From an uncultured Lachnospiraceae bacterium (GTDB lineage Bacteria; Bacillota_A; Clostridia; Lachnospirales; Lachnospiraceae), in assembly GCA_905207905.1 (NCBI GenBank), contig CAJLNC010000035.1:1-24587 (forward strand): 24,587 nt of DNA, read 5' to 3'. Position numbers and translations under genes: made by a program. The notes beneath the pieces are model-generated. The model was given only the letters and a program-made list of their open reading frames with translations, ran no database searches and was not told the DNA's origin. This document shows positions 23,963-24,587 of the stretch, piece after piece. Within the stretch, counting starts at the first letter, position 1; each line of letters opens with the position of its first letter.

Positions 23963-24587
23963 TTAATCATCCTCTCTATCCCCTTCATCTGCCTCATACT
24001 CCGGTTCCGGTTCATATTCCGGCTCCACATCATACTGGGGTTCCGGCTCATACTCCGGCTCCGCATCATACTGGGGTTCCGGCTCATATTCCGGCTGTGT
24101 TTTCTCTCCCATCTTCCAGTCCTCTTGATCCTCCGTTTCCAGAGACTCTTCTTGATTTTCCCTTCTGTCTTCTTCCTGCTGCGCTTCCTTCTCCTTCGCC
24201 AAAAGCTCCATCCTGCGTTTCAAATTCTCCATTTTCCGTTGGATCCGTTCCTGGTTCAGACTATCCTCTTTTTTTTCTTCCAGCTCCTCCTTCGCCTCCC
24301 GCTTCTCTTCCGCCAGACTTTCCTTGTCCTCTTTCTTCTGTTCCGCTTTTTCTCCTGCCTCCTCCATTTCTTCTTCAGAGTCGTCATCCCTCTCCTCCAG
24401 TTCAGAGGCATCTTCCGCCTCCTCCCCTTCTTTATCCTCCTCTAAAATATCCTGCTCTGCTTCAAGCTTCTCTGTCTCATCCCCCTTATCTTCCGGATCG
24501 GGATCCTCCTCATCCTCTTCCCGCTCATCCTCCGGATCGGAATCCTCCTCATCTTCTTCCTGCTTCTCTTCTTTTGTATTTCCAGCC
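23963..24587 (-). CDS. C-terminal part of a very acidic repeat-rich protein (5' end outside window)
   Basis: The frame is open from the window edge to the TAA at 23963, 207 codons. An internal ATG at 24367 is in frame, but open acidic coding sequence continues upstream of it with no ribosome binding site, so the gene very probably begins outside. The visible part is three segments: an Asp/Glu tract with DPEDEREEDEED-like repeats, a highly charged Glu/Lys/Arg/Gln region likely to form a long helix, and a C-terminal tail of YEPEPQYD-type repeats ending DEGDREDD. There are no Cys residues and no membrane segment. I do not recognise it. The low-complexity tail suggests a flexible, surface- or RNA/protein-interacting extension, but no function can be assigned. 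Confidence 0.75.
   Translation of the reverse strand, partial: AGNTKEEKQEEDEEDSDPEDEREEDEEDPDPEDKGDETEKLEAEQDILEEDKEGEEAEDASELEERDDDSEEEMEEAGEKAEQKKEDKESLAEEKREAKEELEEKKEDSLNQERIQRKMENLKRRMELLAKEKEAQQEEDRRENQEESLETEDQEDWKMGEKTQPEYEPEPQYDAEPEYEPEPQYDVEPEYEPEPEYEADEGDREDD
23994..24095 (-). repeat. 36-bp tandem repeats coding for the Tyr-Glu-Pro tail
   Basis: Two nearly identical 36-bp units (24024-24059 and 24060-24095) and a partial third (23994-24023) encode repeats of the form EYEPEPQYDAEP. The units differ at only two or three bases, so copy number may vary between strains. Confidence 0.8.
24492..24560 (-). repeat. 30-bp repeat with 39-bp period in the acidic tract
   Basis: TCCGGATCGGGATCCTCCTC-type units at 24492-24521 and 24531-24560 differ at two positions. 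They encode Asp/Glu/Pro repeats (DEEDxDPED) in the same acidic protein. Confidence 0.65.

Noticed and set aside
23963..24367. Complete 134-residue protein starting at 24367
   Set aside because: The same frame stays open with similar acidic composition to the window edge, and there is no ribosome binding site at 24367, so this is an internal Met of a larger gene.

Overview
The window looks like a chromosomal segment of an anaerobic, gut-type Clostridia, most likely Lachnospiraceae. The grounds are Firmicutes-style ribosome binding sites (AGGAGG cores), TATAAT promoters, YesM/AraC-type two-component control beside an ABC sugar importer, and overall protein character. No rRNA or housekeeping marker allows a firmer name. 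There is no CRISPR array, transposase, integrase or phage gene.

Left part (1-2938). A truncated tRNA-Gln(CUG) gene with a clear promoter lies on the minus strand. Two plus-strand genes follow: nicotinate phosphoribosyltransferase (pncB, NAD salvage) and a YjjG-like HAD phosphatase. The HAD gene is bracketed by two diverged copies of one structured intergenic repeat of about 115 bp. The second copy lies at the convergent end of the ATP synthase operon and probably serves as its terminator.

ATP synthase (2939-9361, minus strand; transcribed atpB-[small ORF]-atpE-atpF-atpHA-atpG-atpD-atpC). This F1Fo operon encodes every subunit, but delta and alpha are one continuous 675-residue protein. That conflicts with the 1:3 stoichiometry of the enzyme and is the most unusual feature of the window. 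The c subunit lacks the Na+ ligands and looks proton-type. A strong-SD mini-ORF overlaps the start of atpB, and a 41-codon ORF fits exactly between atpB and atpE. The operon shares its upstream region with a divergent LysR-type regulator. A perfect 16-bp palindrome sits there at the usual LysR-regulator position for the atpB promoter.

Middle (10586-13192, minus strand). This part holds an oleate hydratase (ohyA) and an upstream TetR-family regulator with its own terminator, suggesting a fatty-acid detoxification unit.

Right part (13410-23589, minus strand). This is a sugar-uptake and phosphorolysis locus. In transcription order it holds a GH94 phosphorylase most like N,N'-diacetylchitobiose phosphorylase, a phosphohexomutase, a YesM-type sensor kinase, a solute-binding protein, two permeases and an AraC-type response regulator. 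Several internal promoters and an intercistronic hairpin suggest graded expression. No transport ATPase is present, so a shared one is presumably used. A plausible pathway is import of a beta-linked disaccharide, phosphorolysis to a sugar-1-phosphate, then isomerisation to the 6-phosphate.

The far right edge holds a possible 47-codon ORF and the C-terminal part of an extremely acidic, repeat-rich protein that runs off the window.
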